Shown here: positions 9,033 to 17,755 of the stretch, piece after piece
How the letters are laid out: the number at the start of each line of letters is the position of its first letter
Numbering within the stretch: the stretch's first letter is position 1
NCBI GenBank assembly: GCA_016702335.1
Contig: JADJEF010000002.1
Span: 124,001-188,000 of the forward strand
Direction: 5' to 3'
Origin: Rhodocyclaceae bacterium
GTDB taxonomy: Bacteria; Pseudomonadota; Gammaproteobacteria; Burkholderiales; Rhodocyclaceae
Length of the DNA: 64,000 nt
Made by a program: the position numbers and the translations under genes
The notes under the pieces: generated by a model
The model's input: the letters and a program-made list of their open reading frames with translations, nothing else
Told to the model about the DNA's origin: nothing
The model's database searches: none

Positions 9033-10379
9033 TTAATCAGCGGTTTCCAGTTGTACGGTGACGATGAAGCGCGAACCCTTTCCCGGCGCGCTCTCGATGT
9101 GTACGTCACCGCTCATCAAATGCGCCAGTTTGCGCACGAGCGATAGCCCCAGCCCGGTACCGCCGTGCCGACGGGTCACCGACAGATCGGCCTGAGTGAA
9201 GGGTTCAAAGATCTTCTCTTGCAGTTCCATGGGGACCCCGATGCCGCTGTCCGCCACAGACAACTCGACCAGCGCTACAGCACCAACCCGCTGTACCTCA
9301 CGCGCACTCAGGCGCACTGCGCCCTGATCGGTGAACTTGATGGCGTTGTCGGTCAGGTAATGGACAATCTCGGTCAAGCGTGCCTCGTCACCCAGATAAA
9401 TCGCCGACGCGCCGGACTCAGGAGCCACCTCAAAACTCAGACCTTTGCCTCGGGCCGCCGCCGCGTGTGTCTCGCTGACATTCTCCAGCAAACCCTGCAA
9501 GGTCAAGGGCTGCTTCACAAGAACAACATCGTCTCTATCCGCTTCCGCATGTTTGAGCACATCGGAAAGCACATTCATCAGACTCTGCCCCGATTGATAA
9601 ATCGTGCCGGCAAAGGCAATCCGGTCTGCCGGGTCAAGGTCCGGATCCTGCAGCAGTTGCGCCATCCCCAGGATGCCATGCATTGGCGTGCGCAACTCGT
9701 GACTCATCATCGCCAGAAAACGGCCCTTGGCCTCACTTGCGGCTTCGGCCGCCGTGCGCGCAGCTTCCAGTACCGCTTCGCGCTCCGTGCGCTCAGCCAG
9801 TTCGCGCATCAGATTGACGGTGTTCCGTGACAGCGCGTCAAAGATCGACAGGATGATGCCGATCAGCAACTCCATCGAGCCCTGCATGCGCTGCGCGGCA
9901 TAGCTTTTGGCGACCTCAATGCTCATGCCCTCATCCAGGCCGCGCACCACCCAGGCCAGCTTGCGGTCCGACTGCAAAATATGCGCGGCCAGCCAGCGCA
10001 CCAAAAATCCCAGGGCTTGCTCGGTAATCTCACTCATTGGCATGTCGCCTGGCTTGTCGCCATGTTTTGTGCGCAGGTCATTCACAGCATCAAGAAAAGC
10101 GCGGTGCGTCTGCTGATGTTCGATTTCGTCTGCGTCGTCGGCAAAGTGTTCATGCCAGATCGCTTCCTCGGCACGGAAATGGAAATCAGCGTACGCGGCG
10201 AGCTCATCAAAAATCTCGCGCAAGGCGACCGAATCCGGCGCAAATGCGAGCTGACTGGCCAGGCGGTTGATCAAGTCGACCAACACGTGATGCTGCTCGT
10301 CAATGAGCGCAATGCCGGTATTGAACTTGTTGTCCCACGGAAATATGTCAATGGAGGGCATGGCAGGCATGGGGTGCAT
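9033..10379 (-). CDS. Hemerythrin-domain sensor histidine kinase
   Basis: Soluble hybrid of a bacterial hemerythrin and a histidine kinase. Residues 15-145 carry the di-iron ligand pattern (HFRAE as HxxxE, HQQTH as HxxxH, HILQSD as HxxxxD), suggesting oxygen or redox sensing. A helical linker (about 160-225) leads to a HisKA domain with the phosphoacceptor in MMSHELRTPMHGILG, then an HATPase_c domain (NAIKFTDQG, DSGIGVPMELQEKIFEPF, GGTGLGLSLVRKL). No transmembrane segment and no receiver domain; no response regulator is adjacent. ATG at 10379 is preferred to the TTG six codons upstream. It is convergent with glmS. The input signal is inferred from the family, not shown by the sequence. Confidence 0.88.
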   Translation of the reverse strand: MHPMPAMPSIDIFPWDNKFNTGIALIDEQHHVLVDLINRLASQLAFAPDSVALREIFDELAAYADFHFRAEEAIWHEHFADDADEIEHQQTHRAFLDAVNDLRTKHGDKPGDMPMSEITEQALGFLVRWLAAHILQSDRKLAWVVRGLDEGMSIEVAKSYAAQRMQGSMELLIGIILSIFDALSRNTVNLMRELAERTEREAVLEAARTAAEAASEAKGRFLAMMSHELRTPMHGILGMAQLLQDPDLDPADRIAFAGTIYQSGQSLMNVLSDVLKHAEADRDDVVLVKQPLTLQGLLENVSETHAAAARGKGLSFEVAPESGASAIYLGDEARLTEIVHYLTDNAIKFTDQGAVRLSAREVQRVGAVALVELSVADSGIGVPMELQEKIFEPFTQADLSVTRRHGGTGLGLSLVRKLAHLMSGDVHIESAPGKGSRFIVTVQLETAD

Positions 10380-10449
10380 TGTGCCACCAGTGGTCAAAAA
10401 TCGGGCGCGCCGTTATCCTTCGGCTTTTAGTGCTGATTAGGGCTTTGTG

Positions 10450-11088
10450 ATGTCTGAAGAAATCGAGCTGAAACTCAGTATTGCTCCCGCGGATCACCGG
10501 CGCTTCATGGCGCACCCGTTGTTGCGCCAGGCGGTGCAGCGCACCGATCAGATGCTCGACAACCAGTACTTCGATACGCCCGATCACGCGCTGCGCCAAC
10601 GGGGCGTTGCCGTACGACTGCGTCGCCAGGGCCGCCTGCGCTTGCAGACAATCAAGCTTGCGTCCAGCGTCGCGACGGCGAATGGGTTATCGATTCGCCC
10701 CGAGTGGGAAGATCCTTTTCGGGGGCGCTTTGATTTTTCCATGATTGAGGTCCCGGAAATCCGCAAATGGCTGCAGCAACCGGACATTGCCGAACGTATC
10801 GTGCCGCTGTTTCAGACCCGTTTTCGGCGCGTGACCTGGCATCTGCCCATCGCGGAACGAGGGCTCGTGCTGGTGCAACTCGACCGCGGCTTTGTCGCGG
10901 CGCGCTGTGGCGAGCGTGAGCAACGCGAAGCTATATCGGAGATCGAGCTCGAACTCGCAGGCAGCGAAGACGCCGCAGTACTCACCGAGATCGCCGGGCA
11001 ACTTGGGCAGCGCATCCGCCTTGAGCCCTCGGATACCTCCAAATCCCGGCGCGGCTATGTACTGCTGGACGCTGTCACCGGCATTTGA
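10450..11088 (+). CDS. CYTH domain protein (inorganic triphosphatase-like)
   Basis: Single-domain CYTH/triphosphate tunnel protein of 212 residues, related to the N-terminal half of E. coli YgiF. The diagnostic ExExK motif is at the start (EIELKL), followed by charged strands that line the tunnel (QYFDTPDHALRQRGVAVRLR, DRGFVAARCGEREQREAISEIELEL). The family hydrolyses inorganic triphosphate or binds triphosphorylated substrates with Mg; the exact substrate here is unknown. No CHAD domain follows, unlike many relatives. ATG at 10450 is chosen over the overlapping GTG at 10447. The next gene is a phosphohistidine phosphatase 43 bases downstream, a pairing that suggests a small phosphate-metabolism operon. 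Confidence 0.85.
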   Translation: MSEEIELKLSIAPADHRRFMAHPLLRQAVQRTDQMLDNQYFDTPDHALRQRGVAVRLRRQGRLRLQTIKLASSVATANGLSIRPEWEDPFRGRFDFSMIEVPEIRKWLQQPDIAERIVPLFQTRFRRVTWHLPIAERGLVLVQLDRGFVAARCGEREQREAISEIELELAGSEDAAVLTEIAGQLGQRIRLEPSDTSKSRRGYVLLDAVTGI

Positions 11089-11131
11089 CGTACGATGCGT
11101 CCCTGACCAAAGACATTACAAGGAAACGTTT

Positions 11132-11593
11132 ATGGATCTTATCCTGTGGCGTCACGCTGAAGCTGAAGATGGCAGCCTCACTCTGCCGGATGCGCAACGA
11201 CGGCTCACCGAGCGCGGCGAAAAGCAGGCGCGCAAGATGGCCCTGTGGCTGTCGGAACATCTGCCTAAAGCAACGCGCATCCTGGTCAGCCCGGCGCAGC
11301 GCACCCAGCAGACTGTGCATCCTCTGCAACGGGCTTATGAAATGGAACCTCGTATCGCGGTGGGGGCTACAGCCGCCGAACTGCTGGCCGCCGCCGCATG
11401 GCCGACGGCGCGCGATACGGTTATGGTCGTCGGCCACCAGCCCACGCTGGGCCAGGTAGCGGCACAACTGCTGGGCAGCCCGGTCGGCGAGATGTCAATC
11501 AAGAAAGGCGCGATCTGGTGGTTTGCCACGCGTGAGCGCGGTAACGGGCAACAGACAGTCTTGCGTGCCATGCTCAACCCTGACTTTGTGTGA
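11132..11593 (+). CDS. sixA: SixA-type phosphohistidine phosphatase
   Basis: Small histidine phosphatase superfamily protein, 153 residues. The catalytic RHAEA motif is at residues 7-11 (LILWRHAEAED), with VSPAQRTQQT and the second histidine in VVGHQPTLGQ. SixA removes phosphate from phosphohistidine on phosphotransfer proteins in E. coli; that role is carried over from the family and is not proven here. The ATG is preceded by AAGGAAACG. It lies 43 bases after the CYTH gene. Other single-domain histidine phosphatases are conceivable, but length and motif spacing favour SixA. Confidence 0.85.
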   Translation: MDLILWRHAEAEDGSLTLPDAQRRLTERGEKQARKMALWLSEHLPKATRILVSPAQRTQQTVHPLQRAYEMEPRIAVGATAAELLAAAAWPTARDTVMVVGHQPTLGQVAAQLLGSPVGEMSIKKGAIWWFATRERGNGQQTVLRAMLNPDFV

Positions 11594-11650
11594 CAAACTG
11601 CGCCGGCACTCACTTTCGCTGACCGAATGCCAGCCTTAAATCGCCCGCCC

Positions 11651-12010
11651 ATGATCGTCCGCCCTTTATTTTTTGCCGTATGCCTCTTACTCACCAGTGC
11701 CTGTGATCAGCTCGGCATTGAGACGCCGTTGCAGATGGAACAAAAGCGTGCCGCCGAGGGCAAGGCGCTGGGCGGATCGTGCAGGCAGGCGGGGCGCGCG
11801 TTGGAGGACTGTTACCAGATCAACCCGAGGTTCCCCAAAGCCGCGATTTTCGAAGGTTGGAAAGACATGGATGCCTACATGCGCGACAACAAGCTCGATA
11901 ACATCGCTCCCGAGTTTCCGATGAAGCCACCAGAGTCGAAAAAGAAAGCCGACGAGGCCGAGGATGAGCCTGAAGCGAAACCAGCGAAGCCGCCGCCGGC
12001 GGCACACTGA
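11651..12010 (+). CDS. Small proline/lysine-tailed lipoprotein, unknown function
   Basis: Hypothetical protein of about 119 residues. A hydrophobic signal (IVRPLFFAVCLLL) is followed by a lipobox-like LTSAC, predicting a lipid-anchored cysteine. The mature part contains SCRQAGRALEDCYQINPRFPKAAIFEGW, with two further cysteines, then MDAYMRDNKL and a low-complexity tail rich in Lys, Glu, Ala and Pro. ATG at 11651 is chosen because it starts directly before the signal; an in-frame ATG at 11627 would add eight residues. No enzyme motif is visible. It lies 57 bases downstream of sixA on the same strand. I do not recognise the family with certainty. Confidence 0.7.
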   Translation: MIVRPLFFAVCLLLTSACDQLGIETPLQMEQKRAAEGKALGGSCRQAGRALEDCYQINPRFPKAAIFEGWKDMDAYMRDNKLDNIAPEFPMKPPESKKKADEAEDEPEAKPAKPPPAAH

Positions 12011-12099
12011 CTACTGCGCAAGTCGCGCAGGGGCCCCTTGCGGGCTGACGGCATCCCTTCTGGCAGCATGAAACTCCCCGAAGCGGCCACTATCCTGAT

Positions 12100-12830
12100 A
12101 TGAAGCTTTTGTTACGTGACGGAACCATCAAAATTCTGGGCACCCTGATCGCACTGCTGGCGGTAATCGGCATCGGCATCGCGTGGTGGCTGCACCACAA
12201 TGCCGGCGCGTTACTGCGCGAGGCGCTTCAAAGTTACGGTAGCCAAATGACGGGTGCGAGCGTCAAGATTGGCTCGGTCAGTCTTTCGCCGGGCAGTGGT
12301 CTGGGTGAAATTCATGATTTGGTCATCGGCAACCCGAGTGGGTTTTTGACCGCGCACGCGATAAAGGTGGAGCGTATTGCTATCGAGGTAGCCCCCTTAC
12401 GCTGGCGCAAAAGCGCATTCATGTCCGCCGCATAACGGTCATTGCGCCGGACGTTATTTATGAGCAGGGAGCTAAACAGACCAACTTTGACGCGCTGATG
12501 AAAAACATCAGTCACTCGCTCGGGCCAAGCAGTGACGACGGCAAGCCAGCGAAACGGCTGACCGTCGATGCCTTCGACATGACCAACGCGACCGCTGCGG
12601 CCAGCACCTATCTGGTGCCCGGTAAAGCCGTCGGCATCACCTTGCCTGATATCCATTTGAAAGACATCGGCAAGGAAAAAGACGGCGTTACGCCCGGCGA
12701 GTTGGGGCAAATCATTGCCGGCACCCTGAAGCGCAAGCTCAGTGGTGCCCATCATTTTGGTCAGGTGGTGAGCGCTACGAGCGATACCCTGGGCAAGGCC
12801 GGTAGCGCGATCAAGAATCTCTTTAAGTAG
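12100..12830 (+). pseudogene. AsmA-like membrane-anchored protein, frameshifted
   Basis: One gene split by a frameshift. The first part (from 12100) reads KLLLRDGTIKILGTLIALLAV, a single N-terminal membrane helix, then an AsmA-type segment (TGASVKIGSVSLSPGSG, GEIHDLVIGNPSGF) and ends at a stop at 12433. The homologous continuation is in another frame: AQKRIHVRRITVIAPDVIYE, then NFDALMKNIS to the stop at 12828. Adding one C to the C5 run at 12392-12396 restores a single frame of 243 residues. This may be a true mutation or a sequence error in a homopolymer; the intact downstream frame and family-like sequence on both sides favour a recent or technical event. The family is associated with outer-membrane lipid homeostasis; the specific role is unknown. 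Confidence 0.75.
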
Positions 12831-13277
12831 TCAGGGGCGCACTGCCAGTAATTCGACCTCAAAATTGAGCGTCGCATTCGGGGGTATGACGCCACCCGCA
12901 CCCCGCTCGCCGTAGGCAATGGCAGGCGGGCAGGTCAGCTTGGCCTTGCCGCCGATTTTCATCATGGCGACGCCCTCGGTCCAGCACTTGATTACGCGAT
13001 TGAGCGGAAACTCGGCCGGCTCGCCACGCTTGTAGGAACTGTCGAATTCTTTGCCATCGGGCAGCGTGCCGCGATAGTGCACTTTGACGGTATCAGTGGT
13101 GGCTGGCTGTGCACCCGTGCCGTCTTTGAGTGACTGATACACCAGGCCGCTGGCTGTGGTAACGGCGGCGGCCGGCTTGGCGTTGGTGGTGCTGGGAGCG
13201 GGCGCGGCAGGCGGCGCTTTCTGGGCAAAGGCGACGGTGGAAATAAGGGCGAGGGCGAGGCTGGTATAGACGTTCAA
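12831..13277 (-). CDS. FKBP-type peptidyl-prolyl isomerase, exported
   Basis: 148 residues: a signal peptide (NVYTSLALALISTVAFA), an Ala/Pro/Thr-rich linker (about 20-40), and one FKBP domain. The domain shows VKVHYRGTLPDGKEFDSSYKRG, CWTEGVAMMKIGGKAKL, YGERGAGGVIPPNATLNFEVELL, the canonical FKBP core. It probably folds proteins in the periplasm. Variation from the family: a Cys replaces the usual Gly or Ser before W in the active-site strand (IKCWTEG). Its stop codon directly touches the stop of the convergent AsmA-like gene. The ankyrin gene lies 19 bases upstream on the same strand, so the two are likely co-transcribed. Confidence 0.92.
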   Translation of the reverse strand: MNVYTSLALALISTVAFAQKAPPAAPAPSTTNAKPAAAVTTASGLVYQSLKDGTGAQPATTDTVKVHYRGTLPDGKEFDSSYKRGEPAEFPLNRVIKCWTEGVAMMKIGGKAKLTCPPAIAYGERGAGGVIPPNATLNFEVELLAVRP

Positions 13278-13296
13278 AATTTACTCCGGCAGGGGC

Positions 13297-13752
13297 TTAC
13301 AGGTTGATCAAATCGTTTGCGGCATTGAGCTCAAGTAACTCGCGAATCGCCTTGGGCGTGTCATCGAACTGGGCCGCGTGATACGCAGAAAATCCGTCAA
13401 TGCGCTGCATTTCTGGGTCGGCCCCGACGGCCAGCAGCAGTTCGACGGTCGCCGCTTGACGCGCGAGAATGGCGGAGATCAGGGGGGTGTTGCCATCATC
13501 GTCTTGCGGGTTGATTTCGCAGCCGGCACCGAGCAGGATGGCGACAATGCCGGCATGCCCGCCCGCCGCCGCCACATGCAGTGCACGCTGATTGCGCACC
13601 CCGAGCACTTCGACGTTGGCCCCTGCCTCGCACATCACCTTGACCGCCGCAATCGCCCCGCGCTCGGCGGCCACGAAAAGCGGCGAGCCGGCATGCGAGA
13701 GGATGGCCTCGGTCAGGCTGACATTGACCCAGTCAGAGGCAGAAAACTCCAT
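13297..13752 (-). CDS. Ankyrin-repeat protein
   Basis: 151-residue protein built of about four ankyrin repeats: SPLFVAAERGAIAAVKVMCEAGANVEV, then RALHVAAAGGHAGIVAILLGAGCEI, TPLISAILARQAATVELLLAVGADP, and a degenerate SAYHAAQFDDTPKAIRELLEL. No signal peptide or membrane segment, so cytoplasmic. Ankyrin repeats bind proteins; the partner cannot be told from sequence. It sits 4 bases downstream of the aminotransferase stop and 19 bases upstream of the FKBP gene, forming an aminotransferase-ankyrin-FKBP strand run. Confidence 0.85.
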   Translation of the reverse strand: MEFSASDWVNVSLTEAILSHAGSPLFVAAERGAIAAVKVMCEAGANVEVLGVRNQRALHVAAAGGHAGIVAILLGAGCEINPQDDDGNTPLISAILARQAATVELLLAVGADPEMQRIDGFSAYHAAQFDDTPKAIRELLELNAANDLINL

Positions 13753-13756
13753 GCGC

Positions 13757-14959
13757 TTATTTCACCACCACGGCAATTGCATCGGCCACGTAGTCGATGT
13801 TCTTGCTGTTCAGGGCGGCAAGACAAATGCGCCCGGTACTCACGGCGTAAATGCCAAACTCAGTCTTTAGCCGTTCGACCTGTTCGACGGTCAGGCCCGT
13901 GTAGCTGAACATGCCACGCTGTTTGGCGACAAAAGAAAAATCCTGCGCGACACCGCGTGCTTTGAGCTTCTCAACCAGCGCCACACGCATCTGACGAATG
14001 CGCAGACGCATGCCGGCGAGTTCATCTTCCCATTGCTGACGCAGTTCCGGGCTGGAGAGTACCGCTGCCACCACCGCACCGCCGTGCGTTGGCGGATTCG
14101 AGTAGTTGGTGCGCACCACGCGCTTGACCTGACTCAAGACCCGGCCAGCTTCTTCCTTGCTGGCGGTCACCACGGTCAGGGCACCAACGCGTTCGCCATA
14201 GAGCGAAAACGACTTGGAGAAACTGCTGGATACGAAGAACTGCAAGCCTGAAGCCGAGAACAAGTCCAGCGCCACCGCATCTTCCTTGATGCCGTCGGCA
14301 AAGCCCTGATAGGCCATATCGATAAAGGCCACGAGATTGCGCTCGCGCACTACCTCGACCACCTGCTTCCACTCGTCCGCGCTCATGTCGGCACCGGTCG
14401 GGTTGTGGCAGCAGGCGTGCAGCACGACGATGGTATTGGCTGGCTGGCTGGCGAGGCTAGCTTTCATGCCGGCGAAGTTGACGCCGCGTGTGGCCGGGTC
14501 GTAGTAGGGGTAATTCTCGACCGTGAAACCGGCTGACTCGAACAGGGCGCGGTGATTTTCCCAGCTGGGGTCAGAGATCATGACTTTGGCGGCGGGGAAC
14601 AGGCGCTTGAGCCAGTCGGCCCCTACCTTCAACGCGCCGGTGCCGCCAAGCGCCTCGATAGTGACGGCACGTGCCTCGGTGACAATTGGGGAATCGGTGC
14701 CGAACATCAGCTTCTGAACTGCACCGTTGTAAGCGGCGAGACCCTCGATCGGCTGGTAGCCGCGTGGCGGCATGGTTTCCAGGCGCGCCTTCTCGGCAGC
14801 CTTGACGGCGGTGAGCAAGGGAATCTTGCCGTTGTCATCGTAGTACACACCTACACCGAGGTTGACCTTGGTACTGCGCGTATCGGCATTGAAGCCTTCG
14901 GTCAGGCCAAGGATCGGGTCACGGGGGGCCATTTCAACGGCGGCGAAGATCGAGCTCAT
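13757..14959 (-). CDS. tyrB: Aromatic amino acid / aspartate aminotransferase
   Basis: PLP fold-type I aminotransferase of the AspC/TyrB subfamily, 400 residues. Signature features: NLGVGVYYDDNGKIPLL near residue 33, GGTGALKVGADWL, HACCHNPTGADMS, DMAYQGFADG, and the PLP lysine in SSSFSKSFSLYGERVG near residue 248. The C-terminal RGMFSYTGL and GRICLAALN are typical. It interconverts aromatic amino acids or aspartate with 2-oxoacids; AspC and TyrB cannot be separated confidently from motifs alone. It starts 215 bases from the divergent WS/DGAT gene, with a copy of the dispersed repeat between them. Confidence 0.9.
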   Translation of the reverse strand: MSSIFAAVEMAPRDPILGLTEGFNADTRSTKVNLGVGVYYDDNGKIPLLTAVKAAEKARLETMPPRGYQPIEGLAAYNGAVQKLMFGTDSPIVTEARAVTIEALGGTGALKVGADWLKRLFPAAKVMISDPSWENHRALFESAGFTVENYPYYDPATRGVNFAGMKASLASQPANTIVVLHACCHNPTGADMSADEWKQVVEVVRERNLVAFIDMAYQGFADGIKEDAVALDLFSASGLQFFVSSSFSKSFSLYGERVGALTVVTASKEEAGRVLSQVKRVVRTNYSNPPTHGGAVVAAVLSSPELRQQWEDELAGMRLRIRQMRVALVEKLKARGVAQDFSFVAKQRGMFSYTGLTVEQVERLKTEFGIYAVSTGRICLAALNSKNIDYVADAIAVVVK

Positions 14960-14988
14960 GCAAAACTCCAGAAGGGGCTAATAATTAC

Positions 14989-15014
14989 GGGAAGTCGGCG
15001 CTGGCGACACGGCG
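14989..15014 (-). repeat. Dispersed 30-bp repeat, copy 2 (intergenic)
   Basis: Minus-oriented copy, CGCCGTGTCGCCAGCGCCGA then CTTCC, in the 215-base gap between the divergent aminotransferase and acyltransferase genes, 30 bases upstream of the aminotransferase ATG. The 3' GCGGAA part is degenerate. Confidence 0.8.
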
Positions 15015-15174
15015 GTTACCCTCGGATTTGGCGGTAAATTATGGCCGGTTCGCTGCGCGTCACGGCAATGATACCTGCTCCCTGATGAGCATTTGCTGTT
15101 GGTATAGACAACGCAGACACAGAACGAGCGTCTGAACTAGAATCGCCCGATAACCACACCCACGGAGACCCCTC

Positions 15175-16815
15175 ATGCGCGCAAAAGCCCTCGGCCCGAT
15201 TGACAAGATGTTCATCTATGGCGAGACCAAAGAAACCATGATGCATGTGGCCGGTCTGATGATCTTCACCCCGCCGGCTGATGCCGGCCCGAGGTTCGTG
15301 CGCGACATGGTTGAGGAGATTTTCCGCTACGGTCATGTCGAGGCGCCCTGGAACATGAAGCTGGCGACGCCCAACTTTCTGTTCAATCCCGCTCACAAAT
15401 GGGTAATCGATGACAAATTCGACATCGACTACCACGTGCGTCACTCGGCCCTGCCGGCACCTGGCGGCGAACGCGAACTGGGCAAGTTGGTCTCGCGACT
15501 GCATAGCCACCCGATTGATTTCCATCGCCCGCCCTGGGAGTTGCATGTCATCGAAGGGCTGGCCAATGGCCGCTTTGCCCTCTACTGCAAGACCCACCAT
15601 TCGCTGGTCGATGGCTACACGGCCACCAAGATCATGACGCGGAGCCTGTCAACATCGCCTGACGACCGCCAGCGGCCGATGTATTTCGCCCTGACTCAAC
15701 CCAAGCGCGAGCGTCCGCCGACGCCAGCAAAGAGCCCGCTGTCGATCCTTGGCACCGTGTTGAGCATGGTCAAAGGGGGGGCTTCTTCGGTGGGCGATCT
15801 GAGTAAGGCCATCAGCCATCTCCTGAAATCGGCCATTGCCGGCGACCCGGCCCTGAAGACTCCGATGCAGGGCCCCGCAAGTATTCTTAATCAGCGGATC
15901 GGGCGGAATCGGCGTTTCGCCACCCAGCAAATTCCGCTCGACCGACTGCGCGCGGTGGCTGAGGCCAGTGGCGGTACCTTGAACGATGTGATCATTGCCG
16001 TTTGCGCCGGAAGTCTGCGCACGTTTCTTAAAGAGCTCGGTGCCTTGCCGCACGACCCGCTCGTGGCCTACCTGCCCGTCAACGTGCGCCCCAAGGGTGA
16101 TGAAGGCGGCGGCAATGCGATCGGTGCCATTCTGGTTTCAATGGCCACCGATACTGCCGATCCGGCCCGGCGTATGCAGGCCATCGTGGCCTCAACCACG
16201 CGCGCCAAGGCCCAGTTGCAGGGCATGTCTACCACGGCCATTCTCGAATACAGCCTCTTGCTGATGGCCCCTTACGCACTGCAGGTCGCTCAGGCTCTGA
16301 CCGGCAATCTGATCAAGATGCCGGTAAATTTCAATATCTGCATCTCCAATGTGCCCGGCCCCGAGCAACCGTTGTATCTGCGTGGCGCGCGTATGGACGC
16401 GGTCTATCCGGTGTCCATCCCGGCGCACAGCATGGGCTTGAACATCACTGTGCAGAGCTATGCCGGCTATCTGGATTTCGGCTTCATCGGCTGCCGGGAT
16501 ACCCTGCCGCACATGCAAAAGCTGGCGGTCTATGCCAAGGATTCGTTTGATGAACTCGAGCAGGCTCTGCTGGGTGATCGCCCCACCGCGACCAAGGCGA
16601 CCCGGCCAGCTAAGGCGGGCAAGGTAGCGAAACCAACCAAGCCTGCGACTGCTGCGGCAAAGCGTCCAGCGCTTGCCAAGGCAACAAAGCCCGCGTCCGC
16701 GCAACCCCGCCAAACACCGGCTCCTACAGCCAAAGTGAAAGCGGTTGCGCGCAAGCCGGCTCAAGCCAAGCCTGCCGCCAAGAAGGTGGTCGCCAAGCAA
16801 CCAACGAAAGTCTGA
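15175..16815 (+). CDS. WS/DGAT acyltransferase with histone-like C-terminal tail
   Basis: Wax ester synthase/diacylglycerol acyltransferase: esterifies fatty alcohols or diacylglycerol with acyl-CoA for neutral lipid storage. 546 residues. The active-site HHSLVDG motif (HHxxxDG) is near residue 142 in CKTHHSLVDGYTATKI; PLWELH-like PPWELHVIEG precedes it, and the conserved NVPGPEQPLYLRGARM motif is near residue 391. The catalytic part ends near residue 470. The remaining 75 or so residues are a Lys/Ala/Pro tail (KPTKPATAAAKRPALAKATK, AKPAAKKVVAKQPTKV) resembling histone H1-like or phasin-type DNA-binding tails, absent from standard members. ATG has a GGAG RBS at 15163. A strong inverted repeat follows the gene. 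Confidence 0.93.
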   Translation: MRAKALGPIDKMFIYGETKETMMHVAGLMIFTPPADAGPRFVRDMVEEIFRYGHVEAPWNMKLATPNFLFNPAHKWVIDDKFDIDYHVRHSALPAPGGERELGKLVSRLHSHPIDFHRPPWELHVIEGLANGRFALYCKTHHSLVDGYTATKIMTRSLSTSPDDRQRPMYFALTQPKRERPPTPAKSPLSILGTVLSMVKGGASSVGDLSKAISHLLKSAIAGDPALKTPMQGPASILNQRIGRNRRFATQQIPLDRLRAVAEASGGTLNDVIIAVCAGSLRTFLKELGALPHDPLVAYLPVNVRPKGDEGGGNAIGAILVSMATDTADPARRMQAIVASTTRAKAQLQGMSTTAILEYSLLLMAPYALQVAQALTGNLIKMPVNFNICISNVPGPEQPLYLRGARMDAVYPVSIPAHSMGLNITVQSYAGYLDFGFIGCRDTLPHMQKLAVYAKDSFDELEQALLGDRPTATKATRPAKAGKVAKPTKPATAAAKRPALAKATKPASAQPRQTPAPTAKVKAVARKPAQAKPAAKKVVAKQPTKV

Positions 16816-16827
16816 GGTAGGCCTCGT

Positions 16828-16855
16828 GCCCCTTCCGCCACCTGGCGGAAGGGGC
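16828..16855. terminator. Perfect 13-bp stem hairpin after WS/DGAT gene
   Basis: Arms GCCCCTTCCGCCA and TGGCGGAAGGGGC around a 2-base loop, 12 bases after the stop. No T-run follows, so it could be a terminator for both flanking convergent genes or an mRNA-stabilising hairpin. Confidence 0.75.
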
Positions 16856-16912
16856 GTTAGACACTCACGGAGGTCAAGTCAAGCGCTGGCTTGAACCCGC
16901 TCCTTGGGTTGG

Positions 16913-17755
16913 TCAAGGTCGAATAGGGGGCAGCGCACCGCTTCCGGCCTGAGCGCCAATGAGCCGGGTCAGCGAATCCGTCACATCGACAACACGCTCG
17001 CTGGCCTGCGGGTGGGTCTTGTACAGCGAGCCGAGCGTCGAATCGCTCACTTTGCGCGCTGCCATGCGCTGAATGAAGCTTAGGCAGGCGGCCGGGTCGT
17101 AGCCGGCGCGGGCGGCATAGACCACGCCGTCGGCGTCGGCATCACGCTCGGCACCCCGGTCAAGCTTGCGGGTGAACAATTCGGCGCCCTCACCGAGCGC
17201 CATGCGTTTGGCCAGATCCTTGCCACTGCCGCCCTGGATTCCCGCATCGATCAGATTTTTCCCCGCTTCGATCAGGGCACCCTGCTCCAACAGGGCCAGA
17301 TGGTGCTTGCGCACGATATGTGCAACCTCATGCCCGATGACACAGGCCAGTTCAGCCTCGTTTTGCAATGACATCCACATCGCCGAAGTAATCAGTACCA
17401 CGCCGCCCGGAACCGCAAAAGCGTTCATCTGATCGGATTGCGCCAGCGCAAAGCGCCACGGCAATGAAGGACGCTCGGACTGCAACGCCACCCAGCGCCC
17501 TACCGAATTGACGTAGCGTTGCAGGGGTTCGTTATCGACCAGCGGATAGGCGCTCAGGGTGCGACTGGCAATCTCGTCGCCCAGGGTCACCTCTTCGGGT
17601 TCGCTCAGGTTCGCCACCTGACGGCTCTGCGCCACACTTTTTGCAGCATCAAACACCTTGCCCAGATTTATCTCAATGGCCTGAGCAAGCGTGGCATGAC
17701 CGAGTAGCCCAAGAACCAGTAATACGGCACGCACGCCAACTAGAGCCCGCCTCAT
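16913..17755 (-). CDS. Periplasmic M48 family metalloprotease
   Basis: Zinc peptidase, about 280 residues, with signal peptide (RRALVGVRAVLLVLGLLGHATLAQA). Catalytic zinc motif HEVAHIVRKHH (HExxH), with the third ligand in RGAERDADADGVVYAARAGYDP. NAFAVPGGVVLITSAMW is the typical substrate-edge strand. The family removes misfolded outer-membrane proteins (BepA/LoiP type). The start is ATG at 17755, matching the signal peptide; it overlaps the stop of the upstream small gene (ATGA), so translation is coupled. A second, distantly related M48 protease lies at 33004-33834. No C-terminal TPR region is present, unlike BepA. Confidence 0.9.
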   Translation of the reverse strand: MRRALVGVRAVLLVLGLLGHATLAQAIEINLGKVFDAAKSVAQSRQVANLSEPEEVTLGDEIASRTLSAYPLVDNEPLQRYVNSVGRWVALQSERPSLPWRFALAQSDQMNAFAVPGGVVLITSAMWMSLQNEAELACVIGHEVAHIVRKHHLALLEQGALIEAGKNLIDAGIQGGSGKDLAKRMALGEGAELFTRKLDRGAERDADADGVVYAARAGYDPAACLSFIQRMAARKVSDSTLGSLYKTHPQASERVVDVTDSLTRLIGAQAGSGALPPIRP

